Assembly (NCBI GenBank): GCA_016234155.1 | Contig: JACRGZ010000001.1 | Span: 1 to 6,049, forward strand | Source: Nitrospirota bacterium | GTDB taxonomy: Bacteria > Nitrospirota > 9FT-COMBO-42-15 > HDB-SIOI813 | Reading direction: 5' to 3' | DNA: 6,049 bases | Shown: positions 5,463 to 6,049 of the stretch, in pieces | How positions within the stretch are numbered: position 1 is the stretch's first letter | Layout: every line of letters begins with the position of its first letter | The notes under the pieces: generated by a model | Seen by the model: the letters and a program-made list of their open reading frames with translations, nothing else | Told to the model about the DNA's origin: nothing | The model's database searches: none | Position numbers and translations under genes: made by a program

Positions 5463-6049
5463 ATGAACATAAAAGAAAATATTGTAAGGTTTGACGAAAT
5501 TTTGATTAATTTTACCAAAACTGAAAACATACCTGTCGAAGCAAAAGGAAAAATCGCCAATCCAAACAACCTTCCTTTTCTACAGGCCCAAATTTTGCAG
5601 AAAATCTACTTTGACTTATTTGAACAAGAACAAACAACTATTGAAGATTTATCTGAATTAACCGATTATCCAAAAGATAGCAAAATTCTTGGTGACGCCA
5701 TTGAAGCACTTACTGAAAAAGGATTTTTAGATGGACACTTGTTAGGTGGCTTCAAAGTTCCAGAGCATTGCTTGGACCTATTTTCTAAAATAGTGAAAAG
5801 GAATGACTACAAGCATAAAAAATATTCAACAAATATTCTTCAATTTACTACGCCAGATAACATCTTCCCAAGCCTTTTCGAAGAAGAACAAACCATTAGT
5901 GAACTTAATAAATATGGCGTTGTTCACAGATGGTATGACTATTTAGAAGATTTTCCCTACTCTCTTATTGAAGACAGAATAAAAGAATACAGCATTAATG
6001 CAAATTCATTAATTATTGAACCATTTGCGGGGAGCGGCACAACTTGCGT
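5463..6049 (+). CDS. site-specific DNA methyltransferase, N-terminal part (3' partial)
   Basis: From ATG 5463 the frame is open for 195 codons to the window edge. Near the end, residues 187-194 read PFAGSGTT, the S-adenosylmethionine-binding motif I (xPFxGSGTT) of N6-adenine and N4-cytosine DNA methyltransferases. It is preceded at about 155 by HRWYDYLEDFPYSLIEDRI, a helix seen just before motif I in several such enzymes. Residues about 40-110 contain a helical segment with TIEDLSELTDYP and AIEALTEKGFL, which looks like a winged helix, possibly for DNA recognition. The catalytic (D/N/S)PP(Y/F) motif lies beyond the window, so the target base is unknown. The coding sequence is much richer in A and T than uvrA, suggesting horizontal acquisition. 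No strong ribosome binding site precedes the start. A restriction endonuclease may follow; that is inference. Confidence 0.8.
   Translation, partial: MNIKENIVRFDEILINFTKTENIPVEAKGKIANPNNLPFLQAQILQKIYFDLFEQEQTTIEDLSELTDYPKDSKILGDAIEALTEKGFLDGHLLGGFKVPEHCLDLFSKIVKRNDYKHKKYSTNILQFTTPDNIFPSLFEEEQTISELNKYGVVHRWYDYLEDFPYSLIEDRIKEYSINANSLIIEPFAGSGTTC

Overview
The window looks like a piece of an anaerobic or respiratory Gram-negative genome, possibly a Nitrospirota or former-Deltaproteobacteria type. The grounds are a multiheme c-type cytochrome, a UvrA of bacterial type with heavy use of AGG and ATA codons, an integron-type tyrosine recombinase with a long N-terminal extension, and short GGGGACA / GGGACGGTTCT repeats. 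The lineage is inferred from gene style only.

Layout: (1) Positions 1-347, plus strand: the C-terminal end of a multiheme cytochrome c, with two CXXCH motifs; its start lies outside the window. (2) Positions 365-3304, minus strand: a complete uvrA, convergent with the cytochrome gene and separated from it by only 17 bases. Inside uvrA, at about 2489-2585, a GC-rich palindromic element adds about 32 residues in frame just before the first zinc finger. (3) Positions 3305-3492: a scrap of broken coding sequence on the minus strand, including a short frameshifted stretch resembling the Smr-domain signature. (4) Positions 3493-4755, minus strand: a tyrosine recombinase of the IntI (integron integrase) type with all catalytic residues. 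Its 5' end runs into a repeat block. (5) Positions 4741-4919: a repeat block with GTGAAAAG copies, a 10-bp inverted repeat AAAGGGGACA/TGTCCCCTTT, and degenerate TTTATTTCC repeats. (6) Positions 4957-5268, plus strand: a small two-helix membrane protein of unknown function, probably 5'-truncated. (7) Positions 5269-5462: intergenic DNA with another related repeat. (8) Positions 5463-6049, plus strand: the N-terminal part of an AT-rich DNA methyltransferase gene that runs off the window.

The left half (cytochrome, uvrA) looks like chromosomal backbone. The right half looks like an accessory region: a site-specific recombinase, broken gene ends, repeats, an orphan membrane gene, and the beginning of what may be a restriction-modification locus with different base composition. 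The recombinase points away from the plus-strand genes, which is the geometry of an integron platform and its cargo, but I could not find a convincing attC site. No tRNA, rRNA or CRISPR array was seen.
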